A DNA stretch of 64,000 nt from Mucilaginibacter boryungensis (GTDB lineage Bacteria; Bacteroidota; Bacteroidia; Sphingobacteriales; Sphingobacteriaceae). The position numbers were made by a program, and so were the translations under genes. The notes beneath the pieces were generated by a model. That model ran no database searches. It was not told the DNA's origin and saw nothing but the letters and a program-made list of their open reading frames with translations. Shown here one piece after another: positions 1 through 8,429 of this stretch. The stretch's first letter is position 1. Each line of letters starts with the position of its first letter. The DNA is taken from assembly GCF_015221995.1 (NCBI RefSeq), contig NZ_JADFFM010000001.1, forward strand, positions 992,001 through 1,056,000. Reading direction: 5' to 3'.

Positions 1-1
1 C

Positions 2-421
2 GGTTTATACGTATTCGCCATGGCCGATTTTGTGGCGATAACCCAGATAGTAATTTATGTAGGCGGCATTTTGGTGCTAATACTGTTTGCCTTTATGCTA
101 TCGGGCCGCGAAACGTTGGACAGATTGAAAGATGCCAACACCAAATTTATCGGGTTTAAAAACTGGCCCTCGCTGTTGCTGGCGGTACTGTTTTTTATAG
201 TGATGGTTAACGTGATATTAAAAGGAATGGCCAACGGTCTGCAATGGGTAAATGATGCGGCCTTGATAAATAATATTGTAATGCCAACCGATACCACAAC
301 CAGTAACCTGGGGGTTAATTTAATGACCCGCTACCTGCTGCCGTTCGAGGCTATTTCTATTTTGTTGATGATGGTGCTGGTAGGCGCGGCCCACCTGTCG
401 CGGAAGGAGGGTGTGGAATGA
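2..421 (+). CDS. nuoJ: NADH-quinone oxidoreductase subunit J (5' truncated by window edge)
   Basis: Membrane subunit of the proton-pumping respiratory complex I. The frame is open to the window edge and reads GLYVFAMADF before the conserved ADFVAITQIVIYVGGILVL transmembrane segment typical of NuoJ. The first ATG in the window (position 20) is therefore internal and the true start lies upstream. Several hydrophobic helices follow. The stop overlaps the start of nuoK by four bases (ATGA), as expected for translational coupling in the nuo operon. Identity is firm; only the N-terminus is missing. Confidence 0.93.
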   Translation, partial: GLYVFAMADFVAITQIVIYVGGILVLILFAFMLSGRETLDRLKDANTKFIGFKNWPSLLLAVLFFIVMVNVILKGMANGLQWVNDAALINNIVMPTDTTTSNLGVNLMTRYLLPFEAISILLMMVLVGAAHLSRKEGVE

Positions 422-723
422 TCACCTTAACACATTTCCTCATTATTAGCGCGGTGCTGTTTTGTATAGGCTTGTATATGGTCATCAGCAAAAGTAACGC
501 CATACAAGTATTGATAGGTATTGAATTGATACTGAATGCCGCCATACTAAACCTGGTGGCCTTTGGCCGTTATGATAAGCTAAACAACAACGGCCAAACC
601 TTTGCCATTTTTGCCATAGTGCTGGCCGCGGCCACAACCGCTGTAGCTTTGGCTATTATATTGAATGTTTACCGTCGCTACAAAACCATTGAACCCGATA
701 GCATTAACCAACTAAAAGACTGA
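418..723 (+). CDS. nuoK: NADH-quinone oxidoreductase subunit K
   Basis: Small membrane subunit of complex I, 101 residues, the family's normal length, with three transmembrane helices. The channel glutamate of helix 2 is present (GIELILNAAILNLVAF, Glu36, same number as in E. coli). In helix 3 the usual AAAE motif reads AAATT, so the second conserved glutamate (E. coli Glu72) appears replaced by threonine at residue 73. The start overlaps nuoJ by four bases and the stop shares one base with the next gene. Subunit assignment is secure; the missing glutamate is noted as a finding. Confidence 0.95.
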   Translation: MITLTHFLIISAVLFCIGLYMVISKSNAIQVLIGIELILNAAILNLVAFGRYDKLNNNGQTFAIFAIVLAAATTAVALAIILNVYRRYKTIEPDSINQLKD

Positions 724-1223
724 TGTTAAAAAGATTATTAATTGTTTTATTACTGTGTTTCCCGGTTGTTTTAAAAGCTCAGGTTATCTTGCCCGCGGTA
801 AATGCTAAGGACCTATTATATGTGGTCGATTCGGTTAAAACGACTAAAGAACAGTTTAATGCGGTAAATCCTAAAGATATATCATCTGCCGAAATATTAA
901 AAGGCGAGGCCGTCACTGCAAAATATGGCACTGAAGGCGCCAATGGTGTAGCAATAATTACTACCAAAAAATTTGCTATAGCGGCGTATCAGCAGAAATT
1001 CAGCATGTTTTCTGATGATTTTGAAAGTTTTCTCACCAGTCATGGTAAAGATGACAGCCAGTTTATTTACGTGGTAGATGGCGTACAGGTAGAGAAAAAC
1101 AATAGCGAGTCCTACAAGCTGAACAGCATACCCAAAGATAAAATTGAGAGCGTAACCTTTGTGCAGGATCAGCCGGAAGGAAGTAAGATAGCGGCTAAAA
1201 TTGTCATCGTAACAAAAAAATAA
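723..1223 (+). CDS. Secreted protein with two TonB-plug-like modules, inside nuo operon
   Basis: 166 residues with an N-terminal signal peptide (about residues 1-19, ending LKAQ). The rest is two similar halves. The first runs from LLYVVDSV to GANGVAIITTKK and the second from FIYVVDGV to AAKIVIVTKK. Each has the YVVDG...I.s.e.l.....G..a..V.ivTKK pattern of the TonB-dependent receptor plug, as in SusC-type proteins and MG2/plug proteins, but there is no barrel. Its start overlaps the nuoK stop by one base and nuoL begins 8 bases after its stop, so it is in the complex I transcript. Function is unknown; a periplasmic or outer-membrane-associated role is inferred from the signal peptide and fold. 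Confidence 0.75.
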   Translation: MLKRLLIVLLLCFPVVLKAQVILPAVNAKDLLYVVDSVKTTKEQFNAVNPKDISSAEILKGEAVTAKYGTEGANGVAIITTKKFAIAAYQQKFSMFSDDFESFLTSHGKDDSQFIYVVDGVQVEKNNSESYKLNSIPKDKIESVTFVQDQPEGSKIAAKIVIVTKK

Positions 1224-1231
1224 ACAAAATA

Positions 1232-3298
1232 TTGGAAAGCCTTTTAGCACATCAGGATCTGCAATTAGCTGGCTACACCCTCACCGCGGTGCTGGCCCCG
1301 CTTGCTGCCTTTTTGCTGAATGCTTTAGTGCTGGATAAAGGCAGCAAGATCAGCGGTTGGGTATCTACCCTGGCCATGCTGCTAAGTACAGCTTGCGCCG
1401 TAGTTGTGTTTTCAAAAGTGTGGAACAGCGGCCTATATTATCACCAGCAATATTTGTGGTTCACCATTGGCAGCACACGCATATATGCCGGTTTATTGCT
1501 GAATAACCTATCGGTTTTGTTGCTGTTGCTGGTATCGGTAATTGCGCTGCCGGTGCATATTTACGGCACGGCTTATATGAAAGGCGACCCATATTTCGGG
1601 CGTTATTTTACCTACCTCAGTTTCTTTTGCTTTAGCATGCTGGCTTTGGTTGTGGCCGATAACCTGGTGTTGGTTTATGCTTTTTGGGAGTTGGTGGGTT
1701 TCTCATCCTACCTGCTCATTGGCTTCTGGAACACGCGCGATAGGGCTGTGCAGGCTAATAAAAAAGCTTTTATCATGAACAGGATAGGCGATATCGGCCT
1801 GCTGGCCGGTATCATGATCCTGTTCGCGCAATTCCACACGTTCGATCTTGATCAATTATTTGGCAATAATGGCATGGTAATGCAGGCCATTGTTAAAAAT
1901 GGGGTATGGTTTAGTCCGTTTGGGAGTATGCCTGTGGTTTGGCAGTACATAGCTTGCGGCGGTATTATATTGGCAGTTGCGGCTAAATCGGCACAATTTC
2001 CATTGCATACCTGGCTGCCCGATGCAATGGAAGGCCCAACCTCGGTTTCGGCTTTGATACACGCGGCTACCATGGTGGCAGCAGGGGTATTCTTATTGGG
2101 ACGGTTCTATCCATTTTTCAATAGTAATGAACTAACGGCACTGGCCGTTATCGGTTGTTTTACGGCATTTATGGCGGCAACCATCGCGCTAACGCAAAAC
2201 GATCTGAAACGCATCCTGGCTTATTCAACCATATCGCAATTGGGCTTCATGGTTATGGCCATGGGTATCGGCGCGTATGGTTCGGGGTTGTTCCACCTGG
2301 TAACACACGCATTCTTTAAATGCCTGCTGTTCCTGTCGGCTGGTATCATTATTCACGAGATGCAGCACCTGAAAGACGAATATCAACTGGATATCGACCC
2401 ACAGAACATCCTTTACATGGGCGGACTGCGTAAAAAGCTGCCGTTAACATTTGTGGTTTGTGTAATAGCCGCGCTGGCCTTGGTAGGTATACCTTTTACT
2501 ACGGGTTATTTGTCTAAAGATGGCATACTTGTACAGGCCTTTGAGTGGGCAGGCGATAAAAGCTGGGTTTACAGTATAGTGCCCGTATTAGCTTTGCTAA
2601 GCGGTGTGCTGACGGCTTTTTATGTTGCACGTTTAATATTCCGGGTGTTTTTTGGCGAATTTGAACAGGAACGTATCAATGCGCAAGTTAAAGCGCATTT
2701 TACCGATGGCGGCTGGGCTTATAAATTTCCGCTGATATTCCTGGCGCTGTGCTGCCTGTTCCCGGTATTTTCATTCAACCCGTTTTTTTATGAACATGCC
2801 TGGGTATTGAAAGGCTTGGTGGTTACCGATCATTTAGGGCGTATCAATCCTTATCATACCATTATCCCGGTAGGGGTAACTTTAATTAGCATACTCACTA
2901 TTTATTGGGCGTACAGCATTTATGTTACGCAAAAGCGGAAACTGTTCCCGCAGCATACATTCCTGTTCAAACTATCGTATCACGAGTGGTATATTGATAA
3001 ATTTTACAATGGTGCTATTGTAAAAGGCGTATTAGCTTTGAGCGACAGGATGTTTTGGTTTGATAAGAACGTTATTGACGGTTTGATACATTTGCTCACT
3101 AAAATTACCTTAGCGCTATCGGCCACAGCCAAATGGCTGGATAAATATATTGTAGATGGTTTTTTGCACGGCATAGCGGCAGTTGTAGTGGGCATTAGTA
3201 ATTTTGTGCGCGGCTTTCAAACCGGCAAGGTGCAGTACTATTTGTTTAGCATGCTCGCAGTAATATTGGCTTTATTTATATTTAAAATACTGATCTGA
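1232..3298 (+). CDS. nuoL: NADH-quinone oxidoreductase subunit L
   Basis: Largest antiporter-like proton-channel subunit of complex I, 688 residues. Key elements are intact: the channel glutamate in YAFWELVGFSSYL, the lysine in AAKSAQFPLHTWLPDAMEGPT, and the distal lysine in GYLSKDGIL. The C-terminal part carries the long hydrophobic extension of NuoL and ends with a membrane segment. No ATG or GTG precedes the conserved N-terminus; the frame begins with TTG at 1232, giving LESLLAHQDLQ, so a TTG start is the best choice. It lies 8 bases after the inserted plug-like gene and 5 bases before nuoM. Confidence 0.95.
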   Translation: MESLLAHQDLQLAGYTLTAVLAPLAAFLLNALVLDKGSKISGWVSTLAMLLSTACAVVVFSKVWNSGLYYHQQYLWFTIGSTRIYAGLLLNNLSVLLLLLVSVIALPVHIYGTAYMKGDPYFGRYFTYLSFFCFSMLALVVADNLVLVYAFWELVGFSSYLLIGFWNTRDRAVQANKKAFIMNRIGDIGLLAGIMILFAQFHTFDLDQLFGNNGMVMQAIVKNGVWFSPFGSMPVVWQYIACGGIILAVAAKSAQFPLHTWLPDAMEGPTSVSALIHAATMVAAGVFLLGRFYPFFNSNELTALAVIGCFTAFMAATIALTQNDLKRILAYSTISQLGFMVMAMGIGAYGSGLFHLVTHAFFKCLLFLSAGIIIHEMQHLKDEYQLDIDPQNILYMGGLRKKLPLTFVVCVIAALALVGIPFTTGYLSKDGILVQAFEWAGDKSWVYSIVPVLALLSGVLTAFYVARLIFRVFFGEFEQERINAQVKAHFTDGGWAYKFPLIFLALCCLFPVFSFNPFFYEHAWVLKGLVVTDHLGRINPYHTIIPVGVTLISILTIYWAYSIYVTQKRKLFPQHTFLFKLSYHEWYIDKFYNGAIVKGVLALSDRMFWFDKNVIDGLIHLLTKITLALSATAKWLDKYIVDGFLHGIAAVVVGISNFVRGFQTGKVQYYLFSMLAVILALFIFKILI

Positions 3299-3303
3299 AC
3301 CTG

Positions 3304-4902
3304 ATGAATATATTAACTATATTAATATTTATACCTGTGCTGTTTGCCCTGCTGATATGGGTGATGCCATCGGCATGGCGGGGCAGTTTTAAGTTCCTTA
3401 CGCTAACGGCAACGCTGATACAATTGGGTTTAGCAGTTTGGATATATTGTCATTTTAAAACCGGGGCCAATTTTGGCGGCATTAACCATGAGGGGCAATA
3501 CCAACTGGTACAAAAGCTATCGTGGATAAACCTGAACCTCGGTCAGTCTAAACTACAGATAGATTATTTTGTGGGGATAGATGGCATTTCATTAGCCATG
3601 GTGGTAATGACATCGCTGGTGCTGGTTATAGCGGCGCTATCAGCCTGGGAGATAAAAAGTAACCTGAAAGGCTTTTTTATCCTGTTCCTGATATTGGATA
3701 TGGCGGTTATCGGCGTTTTCTGCGCGTTGGATTTCTTCTTGTTCTACCTGTTTTATGAACTAATGCTGTTGCCACTCTACTTCCTGATAGGTATGTGGGG
3801 CGGGGTACGGCGCGAATATGCGGCTATCAAGTTCTTTCTGTATACGCTGTTCGGTTCGGTATTTATGCTGCTGGTAATGATAGGGTTATACCTCTCAGTA
3901 CAGGACCCTGCCACGGGCAACCACACGTTTAACATGGTAACCATGATGAACCCGGCCAATTATATTTCCGGTTCTATTTTTGATACCATTAATCATTACA
4001 CATTATTCGGCATGCACGCCCGTACGCTGGGCTTTATTATCCTGTTTATAGCCTTTGCCATTAAAGTACCCGTAGTGCCATTGCACACCTGGCTGCCCGA
4101 TGCGCACGTGGAAGCGCCTACACCGGTGTCTATTATATTAGCGGGTATCCTGCTAAAAATTGGTGGTTACGGTATCATTAGGATCTGTACCGGGATATTC
4201 CCCGATGTGGCTACTACCGGTGCATTTTGGCTGGGCCTGCTGGGCATTATATCCATTATTTACGGCGCGTTGAATGCCCTGGCCCAACGCGATCTGAAAC
4301 GTATGATCGCCTATTCATCCGTATCGCACATGGGCTTTGTGCTGCTGGGCATTGCCTCGCAAACGCCCGAGGGTATTGGCGGCGCTATGATGCAAATGGT
4401 AAGTCACGGCTTTTTATCGGCCATGCTGTTTTTCCTGGTAGGCGTAATTTACAACCGGGTGCACGATAGGGATATTTACAACTTCCGCGGCTTAAGCGGG
4501 TTGATGCCGCGCTATACAGTTTTTGTGATGATCGCCTTTTTCGCATCGTTAGGCTTGCCGGGCTTCTCGGCTTTCGTGGCCGAGGCTTTCTCGCTGGCGG
4601 GGGCGTTTAAATCTTTCACCTTTAACGGGCTGATGCCGCAATGGCTGGCCGTGTGCGGTGTGCTGGGGATATTACTAAGCGCCGCTTACTTTTTATGGAC
4701 GCTGCAGCGGATGTTTTTTGGCAAGGAATTATTAAAAGGCGGCGAAACCTGGCATTTGGCCCTTACCGATTTGAACTGGCGCGAAACCATAACCCTTGTA
4801 CCGCTGGCTGTGCTGGCCCTGGCTTTAGGTATTATGCCATCGCTGGTGTTTGATAAGATAAACGATTCGGTACTGGCTTTAGTAAGCTTTTTACACGGCT
4901 GA
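3304..4902 (+). CDS. nuoM: NADH-quinone oxidoreductase subunit M
   Basis: Antiporter-like proton-channel subunit of complex I, 532 residues with about 14 transmembrane helices. Conserved charged residues are visible: the glutamate in FYELMLLPLYFLIGMWGG, the lysine in AIKVPVVPLHTWLPDAHVEAPTP, and the glutamate of FVAEAFSLAGAF near the C-terminus. The start is 5 bases after nuoL and the two are clearly co-transcribed. A gap of 112 bases follows, and then a DUF4139 gene interrupts the usual nuoM-nuoN order. Confidence 0.96.
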   Translation: MNILTILIFIPVLFALLIWVMPSAWRGSFKFLTLTATLIQLGLAVWIYCHFKTGANFGGINHEGQYQLVQKLSWINLNLGQSKLQIDYFVGIDGISLAMVVMTSLVLVIAALSAWEIKSNLKGFFILFLILDMAVIGVFCALDFFLFYLFYELMLLPLYFLIGMWGGVRREYAAIKFFLYTLFGSVFMLLVMIGLYLSVQDPATGNHTFNMVTMMNPANYISGSIFDTINHYTLFGMHARTLGFIILFIAFAIKVPVVPLHTWLPDAHVEAPTPVSIILAGILLKIGGYGIIRICTGIFPDVATTGAFWLGLLGIISIIYGALNALAQRDLKRMIAYSSVSHMGFVLLGIASQTPEGIGGAMMQMVSHGFLSAMLFFLVGVIYNRVHDRDIYNFRGLSGLMPRYTVFVMIAFFASLGLPGFSAFVAEAFSLAGAFKSFTFNGLMPQWLAVCGVLGILLSAAYFLWTLQRMFFGKELLKGGETWHLALTDLNWRETITLVPLAVLALALGIMPSLVFDKINDSVLALVSFLHG

Positions 4903-5014
4903 TAAAAATTTTAATAATGTTTATGGAAAAATATAAGAGAATACATCTTGTAGTTAGAAAGCAGCAATTAGCTGGCTTTATTAACAAGATCGTTTCACTT
5001 TATATTCAACCATC

Positions 5015-6616
5015 ATGCTTAACAAATTATTAATGGCCGGGATAATTTTATTCATATCAGCACAGGTAAAAGCTGACGATAGCCAAAAAGTGAGTTCAAA
5101 AATTCAGAAAGTAACTATTTTTTTAAACAGCGGGCAAGTAACCCGTACTGCAACAGCAAGCATTAAGCCTGGTACAACCACACTGGTATTTGACCATATT
5201 GCGCCGGATATAGATGCACAAAGTGTGCAGGTGCATGCCACAGGCGATTTTACCATCCTGTCGGTTACACCCGAAGTTAACGTAGCGAACGAGCAAACAC
5301 GGCAAAAAACTATTGATGACCTGCTGGCCCAGCAAAAAGTTATTAAGGATAAAATAGCCGCTCAAACAGATTTAATGAGCATTTACCTTGATGAGGAAAA
5401 ATTACTGAAAAACCAACTTACTAATAATACCACAAATGCCACAGTTGATATTGTTAAACTAAAACAAGCGCTTGATTTTCAGACAGCCCGCTTAACCGAA
5501 TTGAAAAAAAATGAAATGCTGGTTACTCAACAAGTTGATGCGCTGAATACCGAGCTGCAAAAGATTAACGCCCTGATAACCACTACTGAAAATAGCGGCA
5601 GTAAAAAAAGCAGTAATATTTTGGTAACGGTATCGTCTGTCGGTAATACGGTAGGGCAGTTTACCTTAAGCTACCGCGTTTACCGCGCCAGCTGGACACC
5701 TGTTTATAATATCCGTGCTAAAGATGTAAAAAGTCCGGTAACTATTGTATATAAAGCTAAGGTTACCCAGCAAAGCGGTGAGGACTGGAAAGATGTGAAA
5801 CTCACCTTATCGACAGGTAACCCTAACGTTAATGCCAACAGGCCCGATCTTTCCCCATATTACCTGGATATCCCAAAATATGAAATGGCCCAGGATAAAA
5901 GAAGCAATCAATTAAATGAAGTAGTTATAGTGAGGGGGATGGCCACACAAAGCCTTGGAAAGGTATATGGCATGGCATCGGTTCCGGGTGTTACCCAGCA
6001 GGAAAACCAAACCGCGACAGAGTTTAATATCAACACGCCTTTTTCGGTAAATGCCGATGGTAAACAAGCTACGGTTGAAATGAACCAGGTAGAACTGCCG
6101 GCTAAATACGAATACTACGCGGCGCCCAAAATAAACACCAACGTATTTTTAACCGCCCTGGTAACCGATTGGAACAAGTACAACTTTTTGCCCGGCGATA
6201 TGAACCTGTTTTTTGAAGGTACTTATATTGGTAAATCATATTTAAATAGCCGTACCGCTAACGATACTTTAAAACTTTCTCTGGGCACTGATAAAAATAT
6301 TGTAGTAACCCGTACCTTGCAAAAAAATTTAACAGGGAAACAGGGTATCGCATCTAACAGAAAAGAAACCCGCGATTGGCTGATAGAGGTAAAGAACAGG
6401 AAATCGCAACCTATAAATTTGTTATTGGAAGACCAGATACCCGTATCCGAAAACACAGATATTGTGGTAGATGCAAAGGAATTATCGGGCGGTAAACTGG
6501 ATACTAAAACAGGTTTAATTGCCTGGAATTTTACTTTAGCCCCGCTGGATAATAAAAAGGCCGTTTTGAGTTACCAGGTGCGCCTTCCTAAAAATCAACT
6601 TATTGCAGTACAATAG
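5015..6616 (+). CDS. MuiA-like DUF4140/DUF4139 secreted protein between nuoM and nuoN
   Basis: 533 residues with a signal peptide (about 1-20, ISAQVKA). An N-terminal DUF4140-like beta domain (VTIFLNSGQVTRTA) is followed by a coiled-coil stretch (about 105-195) and a C-terminal DUF4139 domain (SYRVYRASWTPVYNIRA, then LLLEDQIPVS and AWNFTLAPLDNKKAVLSYQVRLP). This is the mucoidy inhibitor MuiA family, whose biochemical role is not known. Around residue 300 it carries LNEVVIVRGM, which resembles the start of a SusC-type plug. nuoN begins 7 bases after its stop, so it is transcribed with complex I. The family call is good; why it sits here is unexplained. Confidence 0.85.
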   Translation: MLNKLLMAGIILFISAQVKADDSQKVSSKIQKVTIFLNSGQVTRTATASIKPGTTTLVFDHIAPDIDAQSVQVHATGDFTILSVTPEVNVANEQTRQKTIDDLLAQQKVIKDKIAAQTDLMSIYLDEEKLLKNQLTNNTTNATVDIVKLKQALDFQTARLTELKKNEMLVTQQVDALNTELQKINALITTTENSGSKKSSNILVTVSSVGNTVGQFTLSYRVYRASWTPVYNIRAKDVKSPVTIVYKAKVTQQSGEDWKDVKLTLSTGNPNVNANRPDLSPYYLDIPKYEMAQDKRSNQLNEVVIVRGMATQSLGKVYGMASVPGVTQQENQTATEFNINTPFSVNADGKQATVEMNQVELPAKYEYYAAPKINTNVFLTALVTDWNKYNFLPGDMNLFFEGTYIGKSYLNSRTANDTLKLSLGTDKNIVVTRTLQKNLTGKQGIASNRKETRDWLIEVKNRKSQPINLLLEDQIPVSENTDIVVDAKELSGGKLDTKTGLIAWNFTLAPLDNKKAVLSYQVRLPKNQLIAVQ

Positions 6617-6623
6617 ATATTAA

Positions 6624-8123
6624 ATGCACGACCTATTACCCTACATATCGTACCAGTTAAATACCGCCATCAGCAGTGTGCACTACTTTATGCCCGAGGT
6701 TTACCTGAGCGTGCTGTTTTTACTGGTGCTGATAACCGGCCTGGTTTATACCCGCAGCGCGGCAGCTATATGTCGTGTGGTCTCGGTAGTAGGGATGGTG
6801 TGTGTGATATTGCAGGACGGCATCCAATACCTACTGCCTGTAGATGAAATGCGGCCTATGTTTGGCGGAATGCTATTGTTGCACCATACCTCGGTAGTGT
6901 TTAAACTGATTATTGACTTTATAAGCCTGCTGCTGCTGCTTTATTTTGCCTGGGACAGGCAGTTGAAGGCCCATAAGAAGGGATTGTCCGATCTTTATGC
7001 CATTGTTATAGCCTCAATACTGGGCCTGCACCTAATGGTGATGTCCATCAACCTGCTATCCATCTACCTGGCTATCGAGTTTGTTTCGCTGGCCTCGTAC
7101 CTGATGGTGGCTTATAAGGCGGAGCAGGGGATAAGCGCAGGGGCAGGCTTAAAGTACGTGCTGTTCGGCGCGGCTTCATCGGCGGTAATGCTGTATGGCA
7201 TTTCGTTGCTGTATGCCTTCACGGGTTTTACCGATCTGTTTGCCGCGCAATTTGTGCATAATTTATCGGCAGTAAACCCTGTCAGCGTTTCATTTGCGCT
7301 GGTGTTAATTTTTGCGGGATTAGGCTTTAAGCTATCTTTTGTACCCATGCATTTTTGGGTACCCGATGTTTACCAGGGCGCCGCTACCCCGGTTACGGCT
7401 TACCTGTCTACTTTGCCTAAAATTGCAGCTTTTGCTATGCTGGTAAACTTTGTAAGGCCATTTATAATATCAGGCATATGGACAAGTTTTGATTTCAGGC
7501 TGTTCCTTTCAGTAGTAGGATTAATTACCATGGTAGCCGGCAATTTTGCCGCGGTAATGCAAAAGAATATCAAGCGCATGCTGGCGTATAGCAGTATCGG
7601 CCATACCGGTTTTGCATTAATGGCCGTAATATGTTTCAGTCCCGATGGTTTGAAGGCCTTATTGTTTTACCTTGCGGTATACAGTGTTGCCAACATAGGC
7701 GCGCTGATGCTGGCATCGTACTTCACTAATATTACCGGCGCCGAGAATGTGGACGATTATAAAGGGCTGGGCTTTAAACTGCCGACTGCTTCGGTGTGCT
7801 TCGTAATTATCCTTATTTCGTTAACGGGTTTGCCGGTAACCGCCGGTTTTATTGGGAAGGTGCTGGTATTCCAGTCGATATATTGTAGGTACCAGTTAGA
7901 TCATCAGTTGCTTTACCTGCTGTTGATGGGTACCGGTGCGCTGACCACCGTGGTAGCATTATTCTATTACATTAAAATACCGCTTTATTTATTCCTGCGC
8001 AAAACAGATAATAACCACGAATACGTGGTGACCAGCCAAAGCTTGTTGTTTGCGGCGGTTGTTATTTCTTTTCTGCTGGTGTTTATCGGGATATTCCCCG
8101 ATTATTTGGCTAAATATTTATAA
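6624..8123 (+). CDS. nuoN: NADH-quinone oxidoreductase subunit N
   Basis: Antiporter-like proton-channel subunit of complex I, 499 residues. Channel residues are present: the glutamate in YLAIEFVSLASYLMVA, the lysine in GLGFKLSFVPMHFWVPDVYQGA, and the C-terminal lysine in GFIGKVLVFQS. About 14 transmembrane helices are predicted from hydrophobicity. It closes the nuo operon and is followed by about 300 bases of AT-rich DNA. Only the J-to-N end of the operon is in the window; the peripheral arm genes would lie upstream. Confidence 0.96.
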   Translation: MHDLLPYISYQLNTAISSVHYFMPEVYLSVLFLLVLITGLVYTRSAAAICRVVSVVGMVCVILQDGIQYLLPVDEMRPMFGGMLLLHHTSVVFKLIIDFISLLLLLYFAWDRQLKAHKKGLSDLYAIVIASILGLHLMVMSINLLSIYLAIEFVSLASYLMVAYKAEQGISAGAGLKYVLFGAASSAVMLYGISLLYAFTGFTDLFAAQFVHNLSAVNPVSVSFALVLIFAGLGFKLSFVPMHFWVPDVYQGAATPVTAYLSTLPKIAAFAMLVNFVRPFIISGIWTSFDFRLFLSVVGLITMVAGNFAAVMQKNIKRMLAYSSIGHTGFALMAVICFSPDGLKALLFYLAVYSVANIGALMLASYFTNITGAENVDDYKGLGFKLPTASVCFVIILISLTGLPVTAGFIGKVLVFQSIYCRYQLDHQLLYLLLMGTGALTTVVALFYYIKIPLYLFLRKTDNNHEYVVTSQSLLFAAVVISFLLVFIGIFPDYLAKYL

Positions 8124-8429
8124 AATACTCCAGGTTTAGCTCCATAAGGTTTTTTAATTCTGTTTGTTTGTCTATTTATTACGGGTGTAATATTACAGTC
8201 TGATTTTTTTGTGATTTTTTCAAAAAATATATGTTTTGAGATAGGTTTTAAACCAAATTTCTTGCGAAATAAAAAATTTAATGCCTTATTTTTATTTTAA
8301 ATTATAAAATTGTTATATATTTTTAATTATCTATTGTGATTATTGTAAAAATTATATTTAATACCCGCGTATTTTAAAAATGTTACTATTTTGCAGCTTT
8401 GAAAATAACTCCGATTGAGCCTGTCAACC
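8124..8429. other. AT-rich intergenic region upstream of amt
   Basis: About 306 bases without a gene, very rich in A and T between 8200 and 8400. It must hold the nuo operon end and the amt promoter. No clear intrinsic terminator and no exact TAnnTTTG box is visible; TACTATTTTGC at about 8384-8394 is only an approximate match. A TTG 15 bases upstream of the amt ATG is in frame but was not chosen as the start. Confidence 0.5.

Noticed and set aside
4227-4469. 80-codon frame nested in nuoM in another frame
   Set aside because: Overlaps the essential NuoM core completely and shows no initiation context.
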